From NCBI GenBank assembly GCA_946902875.1, contig OX336349.1:12113891-12177890 (forward strand): a stretch of DNA of 64,000 nucleotides. Direction: 5' to 3'. The notes below the pieces were generated by a model that saw only the letters and a program-made list of their open reading frames with translations, was not told the DNA's origin and did no database searches. The stretch is from Nematopogon swammerdamellus (taxonomy: Eukaryota; Arthropoda; Insecta; Lepidoptera; Adelidae). Position 1 is the stretch's first letter, and each line of letters starts with the position of its first letter. Below, piece by piece: positions 1-10,470 of the stretch. The translations under genes were made by a program, and so were the position numbers.

Positions 1-469
1 CTTTTCATTGCCATTTCATTATCGTATAAATTTGGTGCATACACATTCATACATAGGCACATAATTATCTACTGACTGCTTAATATTCAGTGACAGAGTC
101 TCTTTCTCAAGAAACGCGACAATATTACCTACCTACATTCTTATGAATTAATTTCGATAATGAATAAATACTTAATTCTAAATTATTATAATTATTAAAT
201 AAAAAAATCAGTGAAATGCATGCTGCGTGCTATAGGTTAGCCTACTACATCATACATAAGCGTTATGTTGAAACATTATTATAATACGTGGTTAGACACG
301 TTTTATGGGTGGCTCGGCGCCATATGTCGCGCTTTCAGTAAAAAATAAAAAAATGTGAATTCCTGTGTCGAAGAAAAAATGTGAATGTGAAAAATGAGTA
401 TTAATTTGTTCTTATATAATTTTTCAATTACCTACACATTTTATTTTCAGAAAAAAACAAAGGACAATT
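1..469. other. AT-rich DNA with a non-LTR 3' end fragment
   Basis: No gene seen. At about 300-352 lies 'gggtggctcggcgccatatg' followed by 'tcgcg' and an A-rich tail. The same sequence occurs at about 4687-4730, 51588-51632 and 58525-58570, each time followed by A-rich DNA. That pattern is typical of the 3' end of a 5'-truncated non-LTR retrotransposon. The rest of the stretch is unique AT-rich sequence. Confidence 0.5.
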
Positions 470-923
470 TTTTTTTTCATGGAAACTGACACCTTTGGCT
501 ACATCACCTACAACGTCCGTGATGTCAGCCCATAACACCGGGTGAACTAGGTGCCATGCACAGAAATCCTAAGTAATAGTTCTAGTTAATACTTCTCTGA
601 TCTGTGGTGCCATGTCAGTGCTTCCCCCTTTGATCGTGCCGGCTGCACTGAACTGGTCGGAAAACACAAACTATTTACATAGCCGTTTCGACCGACTTTT
701 CATTCAGTGCGGTGGTACCAACCCGGGCGGGTAAACCCTACCACCAAGTAAGATTAGGAGGGAAGGGACCTACAGTTTTACGAGGAATCCGAAACTCGGT
801 CAGCCTCCAACGGTCAGCGGTCACCCATCCAAGTACTGACCGCACCCAGCGGTCTAATTGCTATTGAATTAACATTCAATAGCGACAGTTGACTGTCTGC
901 ACCACTGAGCTATCGAGGCTGAC
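470..923 (-). mobile_element. SINE-A, near full length
   Basis: Read on the minus strand it begins 'gtcagcctcgatagctcagt' (tRNA-like A box), continues through a 5S-like block ('cagtacttggatgggtgacc'), the shared core ('aggtcccttccctcc' to 'ggtggtac') and the tail ending 'ccaaaggtgtcagtttccat', then a poly(A) seen as poly(T) at 470-478. The tail is interrupted at about 552-603 by about 50 bp that other copies lack. The head region (about 850-885) also has sequence not seen in the other copies. An internal Pol III promoter is inferred from the boxes. Confidence 0.8.
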
Positions 924-2330
924 AAACTAATAAAGACTATCTAATAAATAAAAGGTAGCGGGTTGAAAACAGATGTATTACATACAACACGATTAAACAT
1001 GTTGACATTTCATTAGATATTTTCCCGTCAATAGGTCCGCTGAATGGAGGCACGCTATGCGGGGAGTACCTACAGCTGGAGACAGAGCTGGAGCAAGCGC
1101 GCTGGCTAAATTACTAATTGTACTCCGCATTTTGTTCTCGAGATATCAGACGACAAACGGTAATCTCTGCGTCGGAGCTACCTACTTGATATTTTGATGA
1201 ACGGACACACGTCTCAAAAATCGAACTGTCCGGTCCAACCGGACAATGGACATCTGGAAACCCTGTGTTCGCTTCGCTTCCCTTCGTAAAACTATAGATT
1301 AGTTAGTTAGAGGGTTGAAACGCTTTCGGATGCAGGTTTCGGTTGAGCGGTACACTAAATACGATGCTAATTACTTTTTTTCGGCGTTTCGTCTCCCTCA
1401 TCAGGACTAAAAATACTTTACCTAGGTACCACGGTATGCTGTTCACTAATTATCAAAATGCTCTGTGACTCTCTTTGCTGTGACTATTATCGAATCAACA
1501 TTACTGAATATTCGCAATCAAAAGTTACTGTACTGTATACGAGTATACTATATACCAAAGACTATACAGTTAGGTGCTTAGTGATATATACGATCTTACG
1601 CTAATCTATACCGCACTGCACCCAGAGGTGTCCACAATACAGAACGCTCCAGTAATTTTGTCACTTGGAAGTGTTACGGTGGTTGCATGCCAGTAAGCCG
1701 GTCGAAAGATATAATCTATTGCAATTTCATGCCATTTTGATTCAGATACATCTTGAACACCGTCTTTTGTAGATGAGGGAGGACCTCACACGATTAAATA
1801 ATTAAAAAAATATTATTGTACCGGTTTTAGCGAATATATCTGGGTGGAAAATTGTAAGGTTTGAAATAGTATAGGTACATACACACATTGAATTAAATAT
1901 AATAAATACATACGCATGGCGACGGCTCATTATGAAGACCCTCCTCGATTCGGATATAAAAAAAAATCTAAGTTAATTAAAGGTATTTACTTATTTAGTT
2001 AAAACAAATTATATGTTAACAAAATACGAAAGAAAAGATCAACCATACATAAATAAGTAACGTCACGCCAGTTTCCCAATGGGGTAGGCAGAGACAACGA
2101 TTCTCCACTTGCTACGAACCTGACAACACACCTCTGATCCCCCTCTTCCACTCTTTTAATGTTCTTCATCTAATGCTCGTTAGTTACGGGTACTACGCAC
2201 TTGACCTTTTTTATTAAACACAATATGCCCGATCTGGTCTAGGTATGGACGTACAATCCTAAATAATTGTACGGTATATCCAAGAATCTCCGTCATTTAC
2301 CTTATTACCTTAATGTCATGTTATTAAACA
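924..2330. other. Gene-free AT-rich stretch
   Basis: No ORF of interest. At about 2059-2180 there is a block containing 'gccagtttcccaatggggta' and 'ggcagagac', which I recognise as a motif common in lepidopteran dispersed repeats. Otherwise I see only AT-rich sequence without clear repeats, RNA genes or promoter structure. Confidence 0.4.
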
Positions 2331-2334
2331 AAGA

Positions 2335-2691
2335 AGTCGGGGAACCCCTAAGCAAATTCCCGCGCAGCTCTGAGTTTTACATGTTATTTACTTAGCGGTC
2401 CCCTGACTCCTTTAAGTAAGTAAACGGAAATTATTTTTGACTTTTAAAAGGGTCGGGGGTTTTAAAATTTGTAATGTAACTTTTATTTCATGATTCTTAA
2501 AAAAAAATCGTATGCAAATTGGTCCACTTTTTAAGATAAATTAATTTTTTGATAACTTAATTACTTGATTACAAACATAACTGAGAACCGTCCCGATTAA
2601 ACCAGCTTTCTACAAAAAAAAAAACCGCATCGAAATCGGCCCATGCGTTTAGATGCCACAGCCAGCCAGACACACCCATACACACACACTT
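2335..2691 (+). mobile_element. Repeat D, diverged copy
   Basis: Diverged relative of the two near-identical copies at 6502-6975 and 30466-30938. It shares the stretch with 'ctcctttaagtaagtaaacg', 'gggtcgggggtttt', 'cccgattaaaccagctttct' and the closing CA-rich run (about 2670-2690). The left hairpin arm is truncated. Its right end is interrupted by the MITE that starts at 2695. Confidence 0.65.
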
Positions 2692-2694
2692 TAA

Positions 2695-3165
2695 AGGTGC
2701 GTACAGACATCGCGAGGCATGCGGCGCGAATGGTTCGTCACGCATGCCTCGGGCTGTGTGGACTTGAGTGCTCACTGTGAGCATTCGCCGCATACGCTCG
2801 TTGCGAGGCTGCCTCAGTGCGAGTCGTGCGTTCCGTGTGGACGGCGCACGCACCACAATAACAGCCGTCCACACGGAACGTACGGCTCGCACTGAGGGAG
2901 GCAGCGCGTTAATTGCCTGGCAACGAACGTATGCGGCGAATGCTCACAGTGAGCACTCACGTCCACACAGCCCGAGGCATGCGTGACGAACCATTCGCGC
3001 CGCATGTCAGCGTCAGCTTGAGCATGTGCGTGCGTGGTTGTTTGCGTGCTCATCTTGAGCATGTGCCGTTCATGAGTTATGCATAAGTGTTGCGCGCATG
3101 CCTCAGGTTGAAGCATGCGTGACGAACCATTCGCGCCGCATGCCTCGCGATGTCTGTACGCACCT
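2695..3165. mobile_element. Foldback MITE, GC-rich, TAA-flanked
   Basis: The terminal inverted repeats read 'aggtgcgtacagacatcgcg' from both sides and continue for about 55 bp. The element is flanked by TAA at 2692-2694 and 3166-3168, which would fit a Harbinger/Tourist-type 3-bp duplication; a TTAA reading (piggyBac-like) is also possible. A large palindrome folds around about 2860, from about 2712 to 3005, and the terminal sequence occurs a third time at the right end. It is much richer in GC and CpG than its surroundings. ORFs on both strands here are by-products of the palindrome. Inserted at the end of repeat D. Confidence 0.8.
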
Positions 3166-4062
3166 TAAGGTGATGTGAGACTGCGTCTGACTCGAATTTC
3201 AAGAAGTGTACCGCCAATATTACTTACCTGACAGATTCAGTAAAACTTCATCTATCAGCGCAGATAGATAGCTTTTTGAAAAAAAATCATGAACATGCCT
3301 GTGAATTTACTTATAAAAACGTATTTAAGGCAACGTGACCAAATGAAGGCTTTGGAAAAAAAAATATTTTATTTGTTGAATATATATCTAAATCCGTAGC
3401 TTTTTACCTTTTTTACCCGACTACGGCGAAGCCAAAAAAAGGAAGGGTTATGAGTTTGGCGTGTATGTATGTATGTATGTATGTATGTATGTATGTGACT
3501 ATCTATATTCCACTCTACAGCCTAAAGTACTGGGCAGATTTGAATAATTCTTGTGCCAGTGGATTCGTCTCATTCACGGGAGTGTCATAGGCTATATAAA
3601 ATTTTAAATTCAAAATGGCGGACGCACGGCCTCAAAATGTCAAATTAGTTTTTCAAAGTATATTGAGTGGGGTGTCAAATTAAAGATAATTAAATTGCGA
3701 TTCCGAAAATATATAGTTTGCTATCTATTAAACTTATGTGTACAGAGAAATAGAGCACAAAATGTGTGGCGCATGTATGAATCGCGACGAAGCGTGGTCG
3801 CCCGCGCAGCGCACCGCCCCGCGCGCCCCCATCGCATCGGTTTTGGTGTACATACAGCAGCGATAACGCCGTTGGATCACGCGCGACAACGACGACGCGA
3901 AGAAGCGACATAGTATAGTTGGCAATATACCTACATACTTACTCACTGATCTACCGCAATTTTATATAGATATATTATTATTAGATACAGTACTATGCTA
4001 AAATAAATTGGTATTAAATGCGCATGTAGTGTAAGCATATGTAGTGTAGGTAAATTATTTGT
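3166..4062. other. Repeat-derived DNA with TATG microsatellite
   Basis: Contains 'acccgactacggcgaagcc' at about 3416 followed by a (TATG)n tract at about 3464-3495, then a block with 'aaaatggcggacgcacggcc' (about 3612). The 'cccgacta' start resembles the ends of the palindromic element at 5921-7067. A CpG-rich patch (about 3780-3900) has ORFs in several frames but no recognisable protein. Confidence 0.4.
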
Positions 4063-4198
4063 TTTTATCGAAACTGACACGGATGGCTACATCACCTACA
4101 ACATCTGTGATGTCAGCCCATAACACCGGGTGAACTTGGTGCCACGTCAGTGCTTCCCTTCGGTCGTGTCGGCTCCACTGAACTGGATGGAAAACACT
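4063..4198 (-). mobile_element. SINE-A 3'-end fragment
   Basis: Matches the SINE-A tail only: 'gaaactgacacggatggcta' through 'gtcggctccactgaactgga' and 'aaaacact'. The core and head are absent, as expected for a 5'-truncated retroposed copy. The poly(A), seen as T on this strand, is short and interrupted. Confidence 0.7.
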
Positions 4199-4246
4199 TA
4201 CCTAATATTCCTAATACAATATTTTCGGATGCAAGTTACCCTTCAG

Positions 4247-4497
4247 CTAGACGGAATATTGTGGAAGAGAAGAACCGCCGATTGCGGAAAAGTATTCCCA
4301 AATTTCTGGGTGCAGTTTAACCCTAGACTCGATTAGTTGCCGGAAACCTACGTCTTTGGAAATGGTGGCGCCCAGGAATGTCCAGGTGCTTCCAGACAGG
4401 TACGACGCTGCCTTGGAAATTAGCTTGGAAAGCAAAAGAATCGACCTTTGCAGATAATGCGCAGCACTGAGTCTTGCTAACGTTAAAGGCGTGGGCG
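4247..4497 (-). pseudogene. CR1-like reverse transcriptase fragment, post-catalytic part
   Basis: The minus-strand translation gives 'FNVSKTQCCALSAK..F' and, after one frameshift near 4400, 'FLGATISKDVGFRQLIES'. These resemble the block after the YADD motif of CR1-type RTs, where a KTQ..AF..K motif is followed by LG..IS.DVQFR..LE. Start and end are approximate. It is in the opposite orientation to the RT motif next to it, so the two scraps do not form one ORF. Non-functional. CR1 assignment is from motif memory. Confidence 0.55.
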
Positions 4498-4735
4498 TAG
4501 CATTCAGGTCCTAGTGGATGGTTGCGCGAGGAACGCCATGCGATGCCCGTGAACGCTGGTGTACCAGAGGGTTCTGTGTTGTCGCCCACATTGTTTCTTC
4601 TGCACATCAATGATATGTTTCCCCTGGACAACATATGGCATTCGTAGCCCCCGCGTGCTACCGAATGTCCATGGGCGTCGCTAGACACCTATGGGTGGCT
4701 CGGCGCCACATGTCGCGTTTACTATGAAAATAATA
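4498..4735 (+). pseudogene. CR1-like reverse transcriptase fragment (GVPxGSVLSP) with 3' end
   Basis: The plus frame reads 'NAGVPEGSVLSPTLFLLHIN' (about 4549-4608), the conserved RT motif preceding the catalytic YADD in CR1/Jockey-type LINEs. The ORF breaks upstream ('VDGCARNAM' is in another frame) and downstream, before any YADD. It runs directly into the non-LTR 3' end seen elsewhere ('gtccatgggcgtcg' then 'gggtggctcggcgcc', about 4667-4710). So it is a heavily deleted LINE copy with no active site. Confidence 0.75.
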
Positions 4736-4831
4736 TCAGTAGCTTTGGCCTGGCCTTAGTGGCTTACCTGCTTCGAGTGAGTACATTATTCAACTATGTA
4801 ATGTACACGAACCTGAAACCTCGGTCTAGGG

Positions 4832-5266
4832 CAGTTCTACGCGGGCCAATATTTACAAACATAATCTATGGGGGTGCCAGGTTTTTGAATTTTTGGCTAT
4901 AATATAATTCTTTGTTGAAATAAGGGTATTTGTATTTTTTTTCCGAAATAAAGTTATTTATTGACTCATAGGTTTCAAAATCATCCTTATATATATAATT
5001 CTTCTGTACGTGTGTTTGTCACCTAACTCGACCTAAACGGCTGGACCTATTTCGATGAAATTTTGTGTGTATATTTGAGTGGGCCCCTGGATGGTTTGAA
5101 AATACAATTGAACCCGGTAGATGGCGTCGTGATAAGTCCACGCAGACGAAGTCGCGGGCACAGCTAGTGTAATAAATTAATCTACTTCTGGATCGATGGT
5201 CGCGGGCCGGATTGCAACCTTTCGCGGGCCGGAGATGGCCCGCGGGCCGTAGTTTGCCCATCCCTG
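4832..5266. mobile_element. hAT-like non-autonomous element with 8-bp TSD
   Basis: Perfect 8-bp flanks 'gtctaggg' lie at 4824-4831 and 5267-5274. The left end begins 'cagttctacgcgggcc'. The right end read inward is 'cagggatgggcaaactacgg' then 'cccgcgggcc'. A CAG start, a GGGCAAACT-type end and an 8-bp duplication fit the hAT superfamily. Inside, about 4975-5170 holds part of another dispersed repeat ending 'gtcgcgggcacagctagt'. No transposase. Confidence 0.7.
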
Positions 5267-5387
5267 GTCTAGGGGCTTGAACTGATTGGTTTACTTACTT
5301 CACGAATCCGCCTCACCCCAGCCAGATATGTTTACTTACATTGACTTTTGATTTTACTTCAAGACTATAATAATTTGTTTATAGATG

Positions 5388-5775
5388 TTTTTTTTATGTA
5401 ATTCGGTATGAGTGGCTGAGTCGGAGAGGCCAAAGCACATGCTCCGACGACCCAATATCACCTCCGAGAAAGTAGGTGCTATACCGGAGACTTCCCTAGA
5501 TTGCTGGCTATACTGGGCTAGAGGAGAACACAACCGAGGCTGCTATGCGGCCATCTTACCTCCAGTACGGTGGTACCAACCCAGTTGGCCACAATTCGAG
5601 CCTACGACCTAGTAAGGGAAGGGACCTACAGTTTTACACCGGTTCCGAACGGTGAAGCAGCAGGTGTAGGTATGCACGTAAATTTTTTCGTCAGAAAAAA
5701 CTCATTGGTACACGCCGACCGGATTCGAACCTCGGACCTCTCGCATGAGGCATGACGCATGTACTCACTCATGCG
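5388..5775 (-). mobile_element. SINE-B (tRNA-headed), near full length
   Basis: Poly(T) and 'atgtaattcggtatgagtgg' mark the 3' end. The core shared with SINE-A follows ('ggtggtaccaaccc' to 'aagggacctacagttttac', about 5568-5637). Then comes a minus-strand tRNA-like block with an exact B box 'ggttcgaatcc' (as 'ggattcgaac' at about 5721). The outermost head is diverged from the better copy at 52503-52908. Confidence 0.75.
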
Positions 5776-5920
5776 CTGTTCGCAGAAAACTTTAATTTCG
5801 AATTCATATGATGACAAATAAACGGACGGATATTATCAATATACGAGTTACATATAACGTTTAAAGTATGCAAACGGTTTTTAAAAAAGCCTAAAATAAA
5901 AAATAAGTTATAAAAAACTA

Positions 5921-6897
5921 AAACCCGACTACGAAAAAGGTAGTTATGAAAATCGTGTAACTCAAAAGGTAGTTATGAAAATCGTGTAACTCAAAAGGTA
6001 GTTATGAAAATCGTGTAACTAAAAATAGCAAAATAATGTTTTCCATATCAGATACAGCAATTCTCTTTTTATATTGATTTTACCTTAGCACTAACTCTTT
6101 AAATTTAGATAAATTTATTATTTTTAACGTTCTAAAAATAGAGCCGTGGTCGGGCGTTCCCGCTGAATAATAGGACGTACAACTATTAATGCTCCTTGGT
6201 GTCCATAGAATTAAAGCGATGAACTTAGGACGGCTATCGCCGATGTGTCATACTGGCATCGGACAGAACTCCTTTACGGAGGCTATAATTTTTGTAAGAT
6301 CAGTCAGAGCCAGTCTAAAATTATTATAAGTAGATACATAGGTAGGTACATACCGAAAGACAACGACCATAATGCACGACGACGGCCTCACTTGTCTTGT
6401 TGAACGAAGAACGCCCGACCACGGCTCTATATTTAGAACGTTAAAAATAATAAATTTATCTAAATTTAAAGAGTTAGTGCTAAGGTAAAATCAATATAAA
6501 AAACCCCCGACTCTTAAAAAGTCAAAAATAATTTCCGTTTACTTACTTAAAGGAGTCGGTAGACCGCTAAGTAAATTCCCGCGCAACTTTTGAGTCTTTA
6601 TATTTAATTTACTTAGCGGTCCCCCGACTCCTTTAAGTAAGTAAACGGAAATTATTTTTGACTTTTTAAGAGTCGGGGGTTTTTTAAATTTGTAATTTAA
6701 CTTTTATTTCAAGCTTTTAAAAAAAAACCGCATGCAAATCGGTCCACTTTTGAAGATAATAATTTTTTTTATTACTTAATTACTTAATTACTTGATTACA
6801 AACATAGCTAAGAACCATCCCGATTAAACAGGCTTCCTAATAAAAAAAACCGCATCCAAATCGGTCCATCCGTTTGGGAGCTACGATGCCACAGACA

Positions 6898-6938
<41 letters not shown>

Positions 6939-7067
6939 AACTTATAACACCCCTCCGTTTTTTTCGTCGGGGGTTAAAAAGAGAATTGCTGTATCTGATA
7001 TGGAAAACATTATTTTGCTATTTTTAGTTACACGATTTTCATAACTACCTTTTCCGTAGTCGGGTTT
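5921..7067. mobile_element. Palindromic DNA element interrupted by repeat D
   Basis: Inverted arms start 'aaacccgactacg' on the left and end 'cgtagtcgggttt' on the right. The arms run inward to about 6160 and about 6408, where 'gagccgtggtcgggcgttc' and its complement face each other. The left arm has three tandem ~29-bp copies of 'ggtagttatgaaaatcgtgt' (5938-6020), the right arm one. The right arm is split by repeat D (6502-6975); the unbroken left arm gives the pre-insertion sequence. No transposase is visible; class unassigned. Confidence 0.8.
6502..6975 (+). mobile_element. Repeat D, intact copy nested in palindromic element
   Basis: Ends are 'aacccccgac' and 'gtcgggggtt'. The first ~185 bp form a hairpin: the 5' arm with 'tttccgtttacttacttaaa' pairs with 'tttaagtaagtaaacggaaa' at about 6632. 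It ends with a (CA)n tract (6899-6932) before the terminal inverted repeat. It is nearly identical to 30466-30938. Comparing the two arms of the host element shows insertion into an A-run, with an apparent A4 duplication. Confidence 0.8.
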
Positions 7068-9239
7068 TTGTTTCGATCCGTAGTTTTGCAATAAAAAAAT
7101 AAAAACCTAATTTTCGCTTGCGCTAAAATTGATTGATTTAGTTCCATCCTACTCCAACAAGCGAAAGCGACGCTTTGAAAGAGGAGTACGGGTGAATAGG
7201 ATTGACAGGGCCTCATTCCTCCGTTTGCGTCGGGGTTTAAAAACGGAAGTCTTGCGTATGTATGACGTAATTGATAAGACATTATATACACACAATAACC
7301 CAGAGCTCTGACCATAAATTGACTAATTAATTAAGAATACTTCATACTACTCTACTAACGAGTAGATAGCTAACGAATTCCAACTATCGCGGACGCATTC
7401 GAACATTTAACAAGCTACTGTGTAATGTTTTCTTCGCTTAGAAATAATAAATCCCTAAAAACAGGATAATTTGAACTATGTTCACGTGCCGAGGGTCTCG
7501 TCACCGCTGCTTTACTCACACATAACTAATTATATTTTCTACGATGGCGCGGTCAGACTTTGGATGGATGGTATCTAGTCTGAACGTTGAGGTTGACTGT
7601 AGTTCAGATGCCACGTGAAACTGTTAGCTCTCCCCTTCTGACTGAAATTTAGAGCAGAATTAAAAAATAAAATATTATAAATACATGTCGATAGTATAGG
7701 GTAATACTTTTTGCTAAATAGTAAATAAGTAATTTTCCATTTTGCAAACGGTGACGAGGAAGACCTCTGCTGGTACAATGGAAAAAGCTCGCCGAATTCG
7801 AAGATTGAATGTGGTGTGGATGAGTTCCAGGGTATAATTAATTATAATAATTATTATTTCGTACGGTAAAAATCTTTAATGAACTTCCGGTATGCTTGTG
7901 TGTTCTCTAACCGAACCTAGTCTAACCTGAGAGTCTCCAAAAGGCATGCCTATACATTAGACAATAACCATTCTGTCCTCGTTACAGCTGCTGGCATGGC
8001 GCCTCGCTGAGTGTGGTTACTGGTTGAGTCTACAGATTAAGGAAGACGTGAAAGGGCGGGCGGCGGCGGGACGCCGATCGTTGTTCTATGGCTGTATCTT
8101 ATTTTCGACGGACGATCAGGCACAGGCACCCATAATAATAAAAAGACGGCGCGTGCCCGCGCGCACGGGGGCGGTTTAATCACCATGCCGCGCGATCGAT
8201 GTTCTTATCATCGATGTATCCCCGGGCATAGTTTTTTCAGCATTTCAGCATTTTTGAAATCAGTACGTTTCTCCCGCGCAGGTTTCTCCCGACATTCATA
8301 TTGCCTACTTCAATTCTAATTATTTCCCCGGAGCCGTCATTTCACGTAAAAGTGATGTTTTTTCCATTCAGAAATCTAGCATTTTCTCAAAATCTATGAC
8401 TTTTTGAGCAAAATCAACAGTTTACAAAACGAACACTGTTTTGTTAGTTTGGCGACAAAACTGCAGTTATTTATCAACTTTTAATTTAAACTAAATATTA
8501 GTTAAGTAATTTTGAAATTGCCCCAACAGTACCTATAGAATGACACAATACTCGTAGTACCTATAGAATGACACAAAACATTTTTTTTCTTTGTTTACTA
8601 TTTGTTTACAATAATTACTTTCCACCGAACTATTAAAAACAATAATATAAATTGTCTATCTGCGGGCAAAAATTCTGCAAATTAGATCCGGCGATAGATA
8701 ACCTCACGTGACCGACAGACGGACAGACAGACACCAGCCAGAGTGATCCCATAAGAGTCCCTTTTTTCTCATTTTGCGACGGGACCCTAAAAATCTCTCA
8801 AATGCACGCGCCAATATCTATCTATGCCAGGTAATTATCTCAAAATAAAAAAATAAAAACACGAAGTACACCAGATATGTATGTCGATAATAGAAGAATT
8901 CAGCATATAGAAGAGGAACCACCTTGTCGAGTACGTCAGTCAGTTATTTTACGTACCGTACTAACCTAACCCAAACAGTTCCACCATTGCGCGCAGGTCC
9001 TTCTGTCACAGATGTAACAGTTACTTCGTCTTCTGTTCTATATGGTTCTAATATGGTACGGCACGGAGAAGTGAACAGATGAAAAGTCCTTAAAAAAGGT
9101 GTGTCCAAAAACGAAATAACAAATATACATAAATCAACTCTATCGCACATACGGATTTACGTATTCTTATCAACGCGTCGTACCCGTATTACATCAATTG
9201 TGTGTATATAAATATGGTGAGGGAGGACAAAGACAATTG
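7068..9239. other. Gene-free stretch with a GC-rich patch
   Basis: No convincing gene. A GC-rich patch at about 8045-8220 ('gggcgggcggcggcgggacg') stands out from the AT-rich surroundings; function unknown. A 21-bp direct repeat 'agtacctatagaatgacaca' plus 'a' occurs at about 8528 and 8556. About 8700-8790 ('ggacagacagacaccagcc' to 'gacgggaccctaaaa') looks like the end of a dispersed repeat related to repeat C. Confidence 0.35.
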
Positions 9240-9247
9240 TGTGCAAT

Positions 9248-9567
9248 TAGGGCTGCCATCCGTCCGGGTTTCCCCGGATTTGTCCTCTTTTTGAAGGCGT
9301 CCGGGGGCGTCCGGGGGGATTTTTTAAATTAGTCCGGGTTACACAAAATTCAAAAATCCCGTCCGCTGCATAACTCTATGATAGACGCTCAACCTCGAGC
9401 CATAGCTTGGAGACGACCGTGAGTAATGCCGTTAAATATTTTAATAATATGAAAATTTTATTTTGTCAAAAAGTTTAAAATAAAATAAATGTCCGGGTTT
9501 TTATATGAAAATCCGGGGTTTTACTTCTTTTTGTCCTAGTTTAATGATTTTAGAGATGGCAGCCCTA
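9248..9567. mobile_element. hAT-like MITE with perfect 8-bp TSD
   Basis: The target duplication 'tgtgcaat' is perfect at 9240-9247 and 9568-9575. Terminal inverted repeats are 'tagggctgccatc' and 'gatggcagcccta'. Subterminal copies of 'tccgggtt'/'ccgggg' cluster near both ends, as in elements with subterminal transposase-binding motifs. At 320 bp with no transposase it is non-autonomous. TSD length and CCCTA-type ends fit hAT. Confidence 0.85.
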
Positions 9568-9575
9568 TGTGCAAT

Positions 9576-10470
9576 GTATTGTACCGTACCAACGCAACGG
9601 TTTGATATTTTCGAATATTTCGCCGATAATAAAAACAAATGTCTTTTCTCGTTCGACGACGACGGTTGCCTAGTTTTTATTAGGTGCTAAAATGTGTGCG
9701 TCAATAACTATAACGATTACAGCAATTAATTTATTAGGAAAGTTGATACATTTGAAATTGTGATTAGATAATTAATTACACTGAGAACAGTAGATTCGGT
9801 GGGTCGTAATCACGTCATGATTAAATACTTTTTAATTCCCACACATATTATCACATCATCACTGGGGTTTTTGGTTTTGGATTTTGTGATATTTTATCAT
9901 ATCGTCGCCGTTATTGCATCAACACGTAACTCGCATTTTTATACAAAATTACTTTTTTTATTTTATAGAATCACTAGGATCTGTGACACATTTCTGCATT
10001 AACCAATATCTTAATCTTCAAATCAAGAAGCTTTAATAAGTAATTGCAATACCACAAAAAAAAAAATGGTTCATTTTTATTGCAACACCACTTAAGTTGA
10101 CAGCTATTCTATGACAGTGACTTATCTACGGCGCACTCTGCAGAAATATCCTTCAGTGTAATATTTTCGTCGATGTAGGTGAGTTTTTGTTGGTTTTTTC
10201 AGTTCAGTCATTAGCACACAAATCATATTTATTTGCCACATAATAAGCTTTTAGAAGAAATCGTATCTAGTTTAAGTGTGTAGATACGTGTTATTGCATG
10301 TATTCAAATAATAAACTTTGCAATCATTTTAGTCAACTTACGTGTTGTTGCAGAATATCATCATGGCAAGTCGCAGACGCCAAGGCTATTTTTTAAAGTG
10401 GCAATAACCAGTATCTCCACTAAAATATTAGTAATAACACTCATCTTTCCTAATTTACACAGTACATATA
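9576..10470. other. AT-rich DNA left of the foldback element
   Basis: No supported gene. Several 'gttattgca'/'gttgttgca' strings occur here and again right of the foldback (about 12105), so the foldback may lie inside an older repeat. That is weak and judged by eye. Confidence 0.3.

Noticed and set aside
2569..3116. Overlapping ORFs of 70-107 codons on both strands
   Set aside because: They arise from the foldback MITE at 2695-3165; the same peptide segments appear on both strands because the sequence is palindromic.
9505..9690. 61-codon ORF
   Set aside because: It crosses the right end of the hAT-like MITE, so it mixes element and flank sequence.
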